Shown here piece after piece: positions 1 through 6,978 of a DNA stretch of 7,281 nucleotides (positions are counted from its first letter, which is position 1; the number at the start of each line of letters is the position of its first letter). A model generated the notes under the pieces. The model searched no databases, was not told the origin of the DNA, and was given only the letters and a program-made list of their open reading frames with translations. Source of the DNA: Planctomycetia bacterium (GTDB taxonomy: Bacteria > Planctomycetota > UBA1135 > GCA-002686595); contig SXKQ01000135.1 of NCBI GenBank assembly GCA_005778045.1, positions 1 to 7,281 on the forward strand, given 5' to 3'. The position numbers and the translations under genes are program-made.

Positions 1-404
1 AGCGCCGACTGTGTCTTGGGGCTCGCGCGGTTGATCTCGTCGGCGAGCAGCACGTTGGTGAACACGGGGCCCTCGTGGAACACGAAGCGCCGCTCGCCGC
101 GGCTGTCCTGCTCGAGCACGTGGCCGCCGGTGATGTCGCCGGGCATCAGGTCGGGCGTGAACTGCAGGCGTCGGAAGCGCAGCCCTACGAGCGCGGCGAG
201 GCCCTTCACGAGCTCGGTCTTGCCGAGGCCCGGCAGGCCCTCGAGCAGCACGTGCCCGCGCGCGAGGCAGCCGACGAGCACGCTGCGCGTGAGCGCCTGC
301 TGCCCGATCAACGTGCGATCGAGACCTTCGAGCACGGTGCGCGCGCTCGCCTGCGCGCTCTCGACCTCGGCCGGGGAGAGCAGGGTCGCTTCAGCGGTCG
401 TCAT
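1..404 (-). CDS. MoxR-family AAA+ ATPase (5' part; continues past the window's left edge)
   Basis: The minus-strand frame opens at ATG 404-402 and runs off the window, giving 134 residues of a protein that is usually about 320-340 long. The Walker A motif GLPGLGKT is at residues 56-63. The Walker B region VLLADEIN is at about 118-125, followed by [10 protein letters not shown], the MoxR signature just after Walker B. The segment [13 protein letters not shown] (81-93) is also typical of MoxR. MoxR ATPases act as chaperone-like factors for cofactor insertion or complex assembly, usually together with DUF58 and von Willebrand A proteins; those partners would lie left of the window. The start overlaps the stop of the upstream frame (ATGA, 401-404), which implies translational coupling and one operon with the membrane/coiled-coil gene. 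An AGGA (420-417) lies 12 bases upstream of the start. The family call is secure; the specific client is unknown. Confidence 0.95.
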   Translation of the reverse strand, partial: MTTAEATLLSPAEVESAQASARTVLEGLDRTLIGQQALTRSVLVGCLARGHVLLEGLPGLGKTELVKGLAALVGLRFRRLQFTPDLMPGDITGGHVLEQDSRGERRFVFHEGPVFTNVLLADEINRASPKTQSA

Positions 405-721
405 CGCTTGGGTTCATCCTGTCCGAAGAAGTCGCGCACGGCCGCGCGGTGATGGGGAGCGAGGCGCCGCTTCCATGCGCTGCGCCCCGTCGAAGTCTCG
501 CTCTCGACGAGGCCCGCCGAGCCACCCTGCGGCGCCGCTTCGGGCGCCGCGGCTCCCACGCCGACGAGTCCCGTCGATTCCGGATCGAAGGCGCTCGCCT
601 CGGGCAGCGCCTGCGACTCGAACTCGTCGGTGCGCCCCTCGGTCTCGCCCGAGAACGCGAGGTCGGCGTCGCCGCGCCCGCGCGACACTCCGCCCTGTCC
701 CGGTGTTCCGCTCACGCCCAC
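401..721 (-). CDS. Small ORF or detached C-terminal part of the coiled-coil membrane protein
   Basis: This minus-strand frame ends at TGA 403-401, overlapping the moxR start. If it is a gene of its own, the first usable start is GTG 721 (106 aa), but no Shine-Dalgarno is visible before it. It lies in exactly the same frame as the coiled-coil gene to its right, separated only by that gene's TGA (748-746) and eight sense codons. Codons have strongly GC third positions and the composition is protein-like: Gly/Arg-rich start ([11 protein letters not shown], residues 10-20), an acidic middle, and a basic/aromatic tail [17 protein letters not shown] at 83-99. From general familiarity, similar GRGDA segments and tails of the type RRLAPRHR...FF occur at the C-terminus of membrane proteins encoded next to planctomycete MoxR genes; I could not check this. 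I favour one interrupted 469-codon gene (401-1810) over an independent small gene. Function unknown. Confidence 0.7.
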   Translation of the reverse strand: MGVSGTPGQGGVSRGRGDADLAFSGETEGRTDEFESQALPEASAFDPESTGLVGVGAAAPEAAPQGGSAGLVESETSTGRSAWKRRLAPHHRAAVRDFFGQDEPKR

Positions 722-728
722 GGCGTGA
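712..728 (-). other. Perfect 7-bp stem with 3-base loop, 24 bases after the in-frame TGA
   Basis: Bases 712-718 (TCACGCC) and 722-728 (GGCGTGA) are exact reverse complements flanking a 3-base loop. On the coding (minus) strand the loop is GTG, the same GTG that would be the start codon of the 106-aa ORF. In mRNA this hairpin would either bury that start or sit downstream of the UGA at a distance compatible with a recoding element. Hairpins of this size are common by chance in DNA this rich in GC, so a function is only a possibility. Confidence 0.35.
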
Positions 729-745
729 CGCTTGCCGCGGCCCTT

Positions 746-1810
746 TCATGTGCCGCCGGGCTGCTTGCAGCTCTCGTCGCACTCGTGCTCCTCGTCGAAG
801 TCCTCGAGCGAGAGCTGCTCGCCGAGCTTGCCGAGCTTGGACGGGTCCACGAGCCGCCCGCCCGCGAGCTTGCTCATGCGGCCGTCGAGCGCGCCCTTGA
901 GTTCCTGCGCAAGGCGCGCGAGGTCCGCCGACGAGAGTGGCTCGCCCGCGAGGGACTGCGCGGCCTGCGCGAGCTCGCGCTCGAGTTTCTGCGGCAGGTC
1001 CTTCGACAGTCCCGCCGCACCCATCGACTGCGCGGCGTTCTGCAGCGCCTCTTGGGCCTGGGCGAGCTCGGCTTCGCTGGTTGCGCGCTGAAGAAGCGCC
1101 AGTGCCTGCTGCGCAGCGAGCTCCGCCTCCTGCGCGGCCTGCTCGATGCGCTCGTCGAGCTGGTCGAGCGCCTCGTAGGTGCTCTCGGGATTGCCCGCCT
1201 CCGAGTCGGTCCGCGCGGCGTCGAGGCGCTCCTCGAGCTCGCGCTCGAGCTCGGGTTCGAGCGCGAGCGCATCCTTCAGCACTTCGAGGCGCTCTTCGAC
1301 GCGCTCGAGCGCCGCGGCGGAGACTGCCGGCGGTGGCCCGACCATGTCGCGCGGCAGCTCGATCCACAGCGCGAGCGTCGCGAAGGCCAGCGCGACCGCG
1401 AGTGGACGCAGCAGTGCGCCGAGCTCGACGCGCGGCAGGCGCTCGAGCGCTGCTGCGAGCGCAGCTTCGGTGCGCGGACTCCACGCCGTCGCGCCGAGTT
1501 CCTGCTCGGTGACGACGAAGCCGCTGCCGCCCGAGCGCACGTCGAGCCACGTCGCGGCCTGCGCGGGGCTCGGGCGCTCGCGGCGGGCGAGCACGAGTGC
1601 TGCGATGGGGGCGATCAGCGCCGGCGCGAGCAGCCAGGCCGCCTCGCCGCGCTCCCAGCTCGCACCACCGCGCACGAGCAGGGCCGCGGCGGAGCAGCCG
1701 GAGAGCGTCCAGCCGCACAGAGGCCCCGCGCGGCGGATCCACGCGACTCCGAGCGCGCGTCGGCGCAGCGCGGAGATGGCTTTGTCCAGCGGCATGGCCA
1801 TGGTCGCCAT
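746..1810 (-). CDS. Membrane-anchored coiled-coil protein encoded upstream of MoxR; probably truncated by an in-frame TGA
   Basis: The frame reads 354 residues from ATG 1810; ATG 1801 and 1795 are alternative starts. An AGGAG (1830-1826) lies 15 bases before ATG 1810 and further from the others, so the exact start is uncertain. Three hydrophobic segments are visible at about residues 28-46, 57-75 and 133-151. Residues about 164-310 are Ala/Glu/Leu/Gln-rich with heptad-like spacing and predict a long coiled coil. The segment before the stop is acidic and Cys-containing (EEHECDESCKQPGGT). I recognise no catalytic motif. Position just before moxR suggests an envelope protein in a MoxR-type operon, perhaps a client or scaffold, but that is inference. 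The reading frame continues in phase past the TGA into the 401-721 segment, so the natural protein may be 469 residues. The antiparallel gene starts only 22 bases away. Confidence 0.82.
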   Translation of the reverse strand: MATMAMPLDKAISALRRRALGVAWIRRAGPLCGWTLSGCSAAALLVRGGASWERGEAAWLLAPALIAPIAALVLARRERPSPAQAATWLDVRSGGSGFVVTEQELGATAWSPRTEAALAAALERLPRVELGALLRPLAVALAFATLALWIELPRDMVGPPPAVSAAALERVEERLEVLKDALALEPELERELEERLDAARTDSEAGNPESTYEALDQLDERIEQAAQEAELAAQQALALLQRATSEAELAQAQEALQNAAQSMGAAGLSKDLPQKLERELAQAAQSLAGEPLSSADLARLAQELKGALDGRMSKLAGGRLVDPSKLGKLGEQLSLEDFDEEHECDESCKQPGGT

Positions 1811-1832
1811 GCTAGCGTGCTCGAGCTCCTCG

Positions 1833-2693
1833 ATGCGATCCGCCCTGCTCGTTCTTCCGCTCGCGCTGGTCCAAGGACCGGACATCGACAGTCCGCCTCG
1901 CGCCGCCGCGGTCCTCGAGGTTCGCGAGGGCAGCTTGCCGCTCGTCCTGAGTGCGCCGCACGGTGGCTCGGAGAAGCCGGCCGCCGCGCCGGATCGGACC
2001 AGTGGCGTGACCACGCTGGACATCGGAACGCGCGAGCTGGCACTCGCCGTCGCCGACGAGCTCGAGCGATTGCTGGACGCGCGGCCGTTCGTCGTCACGA
2101 CCTCGATCCATCGCTCCAAGGTCGATCTCAATCGGCCCGCGGACGATGCGACGGACGCCGAAGGCCTCGGCGCCGAGGTCTGGCGCGACTATCACGCGGC
2201 GCTCGAGCGCGCGACGACCGCCGCTCGCAAGTTGCGCGACGGTCGCGCGCTCGTGATCGATGTGCATGGTCACGCTCACGACGAGCCGCTGGTCGAGCTC
2301 GGCTTCGCGCTCGACGCGAAGCAGCTCATGCTCGACGACGCTGCCCTCGCGCGCGAGCGCTGGTTCGGCAAGGAGCTTGTCGATGTGCCGTGGGTGCGCG
2401 GAGATCGGTCGCTCGGCGCGCGCCTCGCCGAGGCCGGGCTCGCGGCGTTGCCTTCGCCGGCTCTGCCACACCCCGACGGCAAGCCCTACTTCAATGGCGG
2501 CTACATCGTGCGACGCCATCGCGACGCGAACTTGCGGGCCGTGCAATTGGAGTTTCCCGCCACCGCTCGCTCGCGCGAGCGACGGGCCGACACAGCGAAG
2601 CAGGTCGCGAGCGCGCTCGCGCAAGTCCTCGCCGACTGGTACCCCGAGCTCGCTGCGAGCGCGGCCAGGCCGGGCACTAAAGCCGCACGTTGA
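1833..2693 (+). CDS. N-formylglutamate amidohydrolase-family hydrolase, possibly exported
   Basis: This is a 286-residue protein from ATG 1833 to TGA 2691-2693. It matches the N-formylglutamate amidohydrolase family (PF05013, HutG-like), zinc-dependent enzymes that release formate from N-formylglutamate at the end of one histidine-degradation route. Visible motifs are SAPHGG (40-45), HRSKVDLNRP (93-102), DVHGH (143-147), NGGYIVRRHRD (221-231) and QLEF (238-241), in the family's usual order. The N-terminus (MRS followed by ALLVLPLALVQG) looks like a weak signal peptide; upstream in-frame ATGs at 1800 and 1809 add residues without improving it. No hut genes are adjacent, so the true substrate may be another N-formyl or N-acyl compound. 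The gene diverges from the coiled-coil gene, and its 3' end overlaps the convergent repeat-protein gene by 17 bases. Family call firm; substrate and location uncertain. Confidence 0.88.
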   Translation: MRSALLVLPLALVQGPDIDSPPRAAAVLEVREGSLPLVLSAPHGGSEKPAAAPDRTSGVTTLDIGTRELALAVADELERLLDARPFVVTTSIHRSKVDLNRPADDATDAEGLGAEVWRDYHAALERATTAARKLRDGRALVIDVHGHAHDEPLVELGFALDAKQLMLDDAALARERWFGKELVDVPWVRGDRSLGARLAEAGLAALPSPALPHPDGKPYFNGGYIVRRHRDANLRAVQLEFPATARSRERRADTAKQVASALAQVLADWYPELAASAARPGTKAAR

Positions 2694-5600
2694 GCTTGCG
2701 CTCGGGCTGACCGGAGAGCGTGACCGGTTTGGTTTCCTTGCGGCCGTCCGCTGCGGTGACGATCACGCGGTACTTGCCGGGAGGCAGTGGTCCGACGCGC
2801 TGCTCGCGGCTCGAGAGCTCGCCCGCCGACAGCGCAGTCATGAACTCCGCCAGCGACGCGAGCCCGTGCACCTCGCGTCCCGTTTCGTCGAGCACGCTCA
2901 AGCTCGCCTCGACCGCGCTACCGTCCTCGTTCGTGACCGTGACGAGCAGGAGCGTCGCCGCGCCGAGCGCGAGTTCGACCTCCGCCGCCTCACCCTCGCG
3001 CACGAGCACGCGCGCACGCGCGTCGCTCGCGAGCCCGCTCTTGCGCGCGAAGACGTTGTACTCGCCGGGCTCGAGCCCGTCGTAGGTGAAGCGTCCGGCC
3101 GAGTCCGTGGCGATCATCGACAGGCGCTCCAGCGGCCGTCCAGCGGCGTCGCGCAGGAACAGCGCGGCCTCCGCGGCCGGCGCACCATCGGGTCCCTTGA
3201 CGAGTCCGCTCACGCGTCCCGCGGTGTGCAGCTCGAAGTCGATGCCCTCGGTGCGCTGACCCGTGCGCACCGCCACTCCCTCGCGCAGCTGCCGGCCGCC
3301 GCGCGCGCTGCCTCCGAGCAGGCCGCCGAGGGGCGCGCCTCCGATCGCGACCGTGTAGCGCCCCTCGGCGAGCCAGATGAGCTCGTAGCGGCCGTCCGCG
3401 TCCGTCTCGACTTCCGCGTAGTTGTCGCCGAACAGCGTGCCGACTTGCACGGGCCCGTCGACGGCGATCGTGACGCGCACGCGCGCAGCCGGCGCACCGT
3501 CGCTCGCGCGCACGCGGCCCGCGATCGCGCCGACGGGCAGCTCGAACTCGTGCTGGAACTGCGCGACCTCGGGCGCGACGAAGCGCTGCGTGAGCGTCTG
3601 CTGCTGGCCCGCAGTGCCCGGCTTCTGGAGCGAGGCGAGGTACGCGCCCGGGCCATCGAGCGTGACCGTGAAGCGCCCGTCCTCGTCGCTGGCCGCGAAC
3701 TTGAGCGCACCCTTGGCCGCCGCATCTCGCGCTCCGCCATCGGGCAGGAACGTGATCACGATGCCGCCGACGCCGCGCCCATCGCAGGTGACGCGTCCCG
3801 CGAGCTCGACGGCGTTCTTGGCGGGGGACCCGAGCACGACGTGGGTCGTCTCGCCCTCGATCACAGTGGCGCTCGCGAGCAGCATGCCGGCGACCATCGC
3901 CATCGGATCGGGCTCCTCGCTGGCGCTGCCGTTGCGCGACTTCGCGCCGGCACTGGGAAAGTGCATCACGTTGTAGGAGCCGGCCGCGAGGTGCTCGATG
4001 CGAAAGCGCCCCTCGCGATCGCTGGAGACAAAGCGCTGAGCGAGTGGATCGGACGCGAGCTGGACGAGCACCTGAGATCCTGCGGCGGGCACGCCGCCCT
4101 GCGCGTAGACCTCACCCGTGAGCACGCCGCCGGCGCGCAGCGCGAGCACGACGCCCGTCGTCTCCGCAGCGCTCTGCACCTCGACTTCAACCGCGTCGCT
4201 GCCTGCGCTGCCATCCGCGCGCGCGACGAGCTTGTGCTGCCCGGCGGGCAGGTTCGCGATTCGGAAGCTGCCGTCGGCGAGCGTGGTGCCGACCATCGTC
4301 TGCACGCCGCTCTCCTCGACTTGGCTCACGATGTTCTGCAGATTGGCCGCGACCTGCACGCTCGCGCCGGCCACCGGCGTACCGCCGAAGTCGACCACCG
4401 TGCCGCTCACGCTGCCGCCCTTTTGCAGGACGAGCACGACCTCGCCGACGTCCTCGCGCGGGAGCTCGAGCGCCAGCTCCGAGCGCGTGAAGCCGTCCGC
4501 CGTGGCGATGAGGTCCCAGCTGCCCGCACCGAGCGCCTCGAAGCGGTAGTTGCCGATTTGTTCGCTCGCCCGCGCGATCTCCGTGCGTCCGCCGAGCCCG
4601 CGCACCACGCCGCCCACGTTTTCCTTGGCCCGCACGGTGGCCCTGGCGAGGCCCGCGCCGCTCGCATCGACCACGCGGAGCGCGAGCTCGAGCGGAGGGG
4701 CGAGCACGAGCTCGAGGCTCCGGCTTCCGGGCGCGACGCCGCCCTCGCTCGCGCGGTGCTCCGGCTCGTCCGGCGCTGGCGCGGCGTTCGCGCTCACGAG
4801 GAACGGACCCTTTCCGAGGCCCTCGATCGCAAAGCGCCCCTCCGCATCCGCGCTGGTTTCCCCGCGCGCGCCCTGCATCGCGTGGAACGCGCTCATGCCG
4901 CCGAGCGCCGCCGGATCGAAGTCCGCGCGCACCTTCGCGCCGGCCGCCGGCCTACCATCGGGCCACCGCACGACACCCGCGACCGTCGCGCCGCGCTTGA
5001 GCACGATGTCGCCGAGTTCCGTGCGCTCTCCGTCGCGCACTTCGCAGGCGAGTGTGCGCTCGAGCACTCCGCGACCCGCGAGCCGCAGGTCGACCTCTCC
5101 CGCGAGCACGGCTGCGAGCAGGAATCGACCTTGCGAGTCGCTCGTTGCCTCGCGCACCTCGAAGCCGCCTTGTCCGAAGACGAGCGGATCCACGGAGGCC
5201 GCGAGCTGCGCGTTCGCCACCGGCACGCCGTCGGAGTCCACGACGTGCCCGGAGAGCTCGCCTCCGCGCGTGAGCACCGCATCGATCACGATGTGCAGCC
5301 CCGGGCGGACCTCCTGCGGCTCGCCCTTGAACGCCGCAAGCTGTTCGCAGCGTACGCGCAGGTCGCGCGCGAGCCGCGAGGCCACGCCGCGGAATTCGTA
5401 GCTGCCATCCGAGCGTGGATGGGTCTTGGGTGCGCGCAGGCCCGGCGGGGGACGCGTGCCGCCAGCGAGCGCGAGCGCGTCGAACATCAGCTCGAGCTCG
5501 CAGGTACGCACGTCGAAGCTTGGCGCCTCGACTCCGGCCGCGAGCGCGACACGACCCGTCACCCACGCTCCGAGCTCGGGCGCGAGCTCGAGCCGCTGCT

Positions 5601-6126
5601 CCGCGTCCGTCGACTTCAGCTTGCGTGGCGCCGCGAGATACACATAGCGACCTCGCAGGTGCAGCCACGTCCCGTCGGACACGTTGCGCCAGGGCAGTTG
5701 AAACGAGCCATCGGGCGCGACCGGCGCCCGCCCTAGGATGCGCGCCTCGCCCGCGAGCTCGTCGTCGTTCGCCTCGCGCAGCTCGTCGTCGTCGAACGCG
5801 GCCTTGCCGAGCAGCAGCACTTCCGCGCTCTCGTCGTCCGGAGTCCCGAGCGGCCACGCGACATGCCCCGCGAGGTCGAGCAACGCGTTCTCGGCACGCG
5901 CCTCTTGGGCCACGCGCTCCAGCGCGGTGCCCTCGTCCAGTACAGGCGCTTCGAGCTCTCCGGTCTCCGCGCCGGGCGAGCCGCCGCTCGACTCAGGACG
6001 CGTCGCCGTCGCATCCGCAGCAGTCCCGGCCGCATTCGTACCCGGCCGATGGGCGATCCAGAAGTAGGAACCGAGCGCGAACAGCAGCGAAAGTCCGAAC
6101 AGCCACCACCCCGTCCTGTTGCGCAT
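2677..6126 (-). CDS. Giant membrane-anchored protein with eleven carboxypeptidase-regulatory-like repeats
   Basis: The protein has 1149 residues, from ATG 6126 to TAG 2679-2677. Residues 7-25 (WWLFGLSLLFALGSYFWIA) form a single N-terminal membrane anchor, followed by a Gly/Ala/Thr/Pro/Glu-rich linker to about 65. The rest is a chain of beta-sandwich-like repeats of the carboxypeptidase regulatory-like type (PF13620/CarboxypepD_reg). Each has a GxVxxxxGxPxxxAxV opening strand and a D-x-x-G-R-F-x(4)-L-x-x-G-x-Y-x-V core. Core motifs start near residues 139, 240, 330, 427, 525, 618, 703, 814, 909, 1008 and 1112, a period of about 97. The first, second, fifth and last copies are the most degenerate. 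No protease, sortase or dockerin motif is seen, so it is probably a structural or binding protein on the cell surface or in the periplasm. Only a weak GAAGA precedes the start. It could be co-transcribed with boxR (114 bases apart), but nothing links their roles. Partner or ligand unknown. Confidence 0.92.
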   Translation of the reverse strand: MRNRTGWWLFGLSLLFALGSYFWIAHRPGTNAAGTAADATATRPESSGGSPGAETGELEAPVLDEGTALERVAQEARAENALLDLAGHVAWPLGTPDDESAEVLLLGKAAFDDDELREANDDELAGEARILGRAPVAPDGSFQLPWRNVSDGTWLHLRGRYVYLAAPRKLKSTDAEQRLELAPELGAWVTGRVALAAGVEAPSFDVRTCELELMFDALALAGGTRPPPGLRAPKTHPRSDGSYEFRGVASRLARDLRVRCEQLAAFKGEPQEVRPGLHIVIDAVLTRGGELSGHVVDSDGVPVANAQLAASVDPLVFGQGGFEVREATSDSQGRFLLAAVLAGEVDLRLAGRGVLERTLACEVRDGERTELGDIVLKRGATVAGVVRWPDGRPAAGAKVRADFDPAALGGMSAFHAMQGARGETSADAEGRFAIEGLGKGPFLVSANAAPAPDEPEHRASEGGVAPGSRSLELVLAPPLELALRVVDASGAGLARATVRAKENVGGVVRGLGGRTEIARASEQIGNYRFEALGAGSWDLIATADGFTRSELALELPREDVGEVVLVLQKGGSVSGTVVDFGGTPVAGASVQVAANLQNIVSQVEESGVQTMVGTTLADGSFRIANLPAGQHKLVARADGSAGSDAVEVEVQSAAETTGVVLALRAGGVLTGEVYAQGGVPAAGSQVLVQLASDPLAQRFVSSDREGRFRIEHLAAGSYNVMHFPSAGAKSRNGSASEEPDPMAMVAGMLLASATVIEGETTHVVLGSPAKNAVELAGRVTCDGRGVGGIVITFLPDGGARDAAAKGALKFAASDEDGRFTVTLDGPGAYLASLQKPGTAGQQQTLTQRFVAPEVAQFQHEFELPVGAIAGRVRASDGAPAARVRVTIAVDGPVQVGTLFGDNYAEVETDADGRYELIWLAEGRYTVAIGGAPLGGLLGGSARGGRQLREGVAVRTGQRTEGIDFELHTAGRVSGLVKGPDGAPAAEAALFLRDAAGRPLERLSMIATDSAGRFTYDGLEPGEYNVFARKSGLASDARARVLVREGEAAEVELALGAATLLLVTVTNEDGSAVEASLSVLDETGREVHGLASLAEFMTALSAGELSSREQRVGPLPPGKYRVIVTAADGRKETKPVTLSGQPERKLNVRL

Positions 6127-6220
6127 GGCGATATCTTCGGCGAATCCCGTGCCAGTTTTCCATGGCGCTCCGCGCGCAGCACGCGCCCCGGGACTGAGCG
6201 GCTTCCGCCCACGCGTACCT

Positions 6221-6238
6221 GCCCCGCACGGCTGGGGC
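6221..6238 (-). terminator. Possible weak hairpin terminator just after boxR
   Basis: GCCCC and GGGGC form a 5-bp GC stem around an 8-base loop, starting two bases after the boxR stop on the minus strand. There is no run of T after it, so it is at best a weak intrinsic terminator, or a mRNA 3'-end stabiliser. The remainder of the 6127-6240 gap shows no other recognisable element. Confidence 0.25.
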
Positions 6239-6240
6239 GG

Positions 6241-6978
6241 TCAGGCGTCGGCGTAGCGCGCGGCCAGGTCGGCGAGGATCCGGGCGGGGGTGGTGCCGGA
6301 GGTGAACACGGTGTGCTCGCACTGCGCGTAGAGGGGCTCGCGGGCTTCGAGGATCGCGCGCAGCTCCTCGATGGCGCGCGGGCGGCCGCTCATCGGGCGC
6401 AGGTCACCTTGGGCGACGACGCGGGCGTAGTGGTCTTCGGGCGTGGCCTTCAACCACACTGAGTGGCACGTGGAGCGCAGGCGCGCGTAGGTCTCGGGCG
6501 AGTTCACGATCGAGCCGCCCGTGGCGAGCACGCAACGCTCGCCTTCGGAGAGCACCTTCTCGAGGGCCTCGGCCTCGAAGCGCCGGAAGCCGGAGCTGCC
6601 GTGCAGCTCGAAGATCGCGGCCAGCGACAGGCCGGCCAGCTCCTCGACGCGCGCGTCGAGTTCGACGAACGGCACCTCGAGGGCCAGCGCCAGCGCGCGG
6701 CCGATGCTCGACTTGCCGGCGCCGCGCAGGCCGACGAGCGCGATGCGGGCCGGTTTCGCCGGTTCGAGGTCGAACAGCCGCCGCAGTGGGAGGCCCAGTG
6801 CCACAGACAAATCGAACAGCTTGCCCACGGACAGGTTGGCCCGCCCGGCCTCGGCCTCGGTCACGTGACGCCGGCTGAGGCCGGCCTGCTTGGCGAGCTC
6901 GGTGACGCTCAGCCCCGCGGCTTCGCGGGCTCCGCGCAGCTTTCGGCCCAACTCTCGGAACAGGTCTTGTCGATCCAT
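6241..6978 (-). CDS. boxR: BoxR-type regulator: XRE HTH fused to a shikimate-kinase-like domain
   Basis: This 245-residue protein has two domains. Residues about 8-70 are an XRE/Cro-type HTH with the usual LRGAREAAGLSVTELAKQAG layout. Residues about 77-240 are shikimate-kinase-like: P-loop GLRGAGKS (83-90), Asp108, FRRFE (131-135), ATGGS (152-156), RP (194-195) and REPLY (213-217). In BoxR/BzdR regulators of benzoate degradation this second domain binds benzoyl-CoA and relieves repression, rather than making shikimate phosphate. The BoxR identity is strengthened by divergent boxC next door and by GDLRPMSG...EELRAILEARE, which resembles known BoxR. Compared with the roughly 300 residues I recall for BoxR, the linker between domains is almost absent (about 71-77). 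ATG 6978 is chosen because the HTH starts immediately after it; an AGGAAG (6999-6994) lies 15 bases upstream. Alanine codons are mainly GCC, unlike the genes to its left. An independent shikimate kinase is unlikely given the HTH and context. Confidence 0.88.
   Translation of the reverse strand: MDRQDLFRELGRKLRGAREAAGLSVTELAKQAGLSRRHVTEAEAGRANLSVGKLFDLSVALGLPLRRLFDLEPAKPARIALVGLRGAGKSSIGRALALALEVPFVELDARVEELAGLSLAAIFELHGSSGFRRFEAEALEKVLSEGERCVLATGGSIVNSPETYARLRSTCHSVWLKATPEDHYARVVAQGDLRPMSGRPRAIEELRAILEAREPLYAQCEHTVFTSGTTPARILADLAARYADA

Noticed and set aside
16..900. Plus-strand open frame of about 294 codons at the left edge
   Set aside because: It is Ser/Arg/Pro-rich antisense of the MoxR gene and of the coiled-coil protein's tail; MoxR motifs on the other strand are unmistakable.
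414..1742. Minus-strand open frame of about 442 codons, including an ATG that overlaps the TGA at 746-748 (ATGA)
   Set aside because: It is extremely Arg-rich and without hydrophobic pattern. The neighbouring frame has membrane segments, coiled coil and a plausible C-terminal tail. The ATGA overlap at 749-746 appears to be chance.
1812..2624. Minus-strand open frame of about 270 codons opposite the amidohydrolase
   Set aside because: No domain, Arg/Ala-rich, and fully antisense to a gene with clear family motifs.
449..2680. Plus-strand open frame of about 743 codons
   Set aside because: It covers the antisense of the coiled-coil gene and an alternative frame of the amidohydrolase. The second half is Arg-rich nonsense, while the amidohydrolase frame has family motifs.
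2260..5736. Plus-strand open frame of about 1158 codons antisense to the repeat protein
   Set aside because: Its translation is dominated by Arg, His, Ala and Glu with no recognisable domain, as expected opposite a GC-rich gene. The minus-strand frame has a signal anchor and eleven clear repeats.
6241..6978. Call of a biosynthetic shikimate kinase (aroK)
   Set aside because: The P-loop domain is shikimate-kinase-like, but it is fused to an XRE HTH and is divergent from boxC, which fits BoxR. The usual GGG motif is GGS here.
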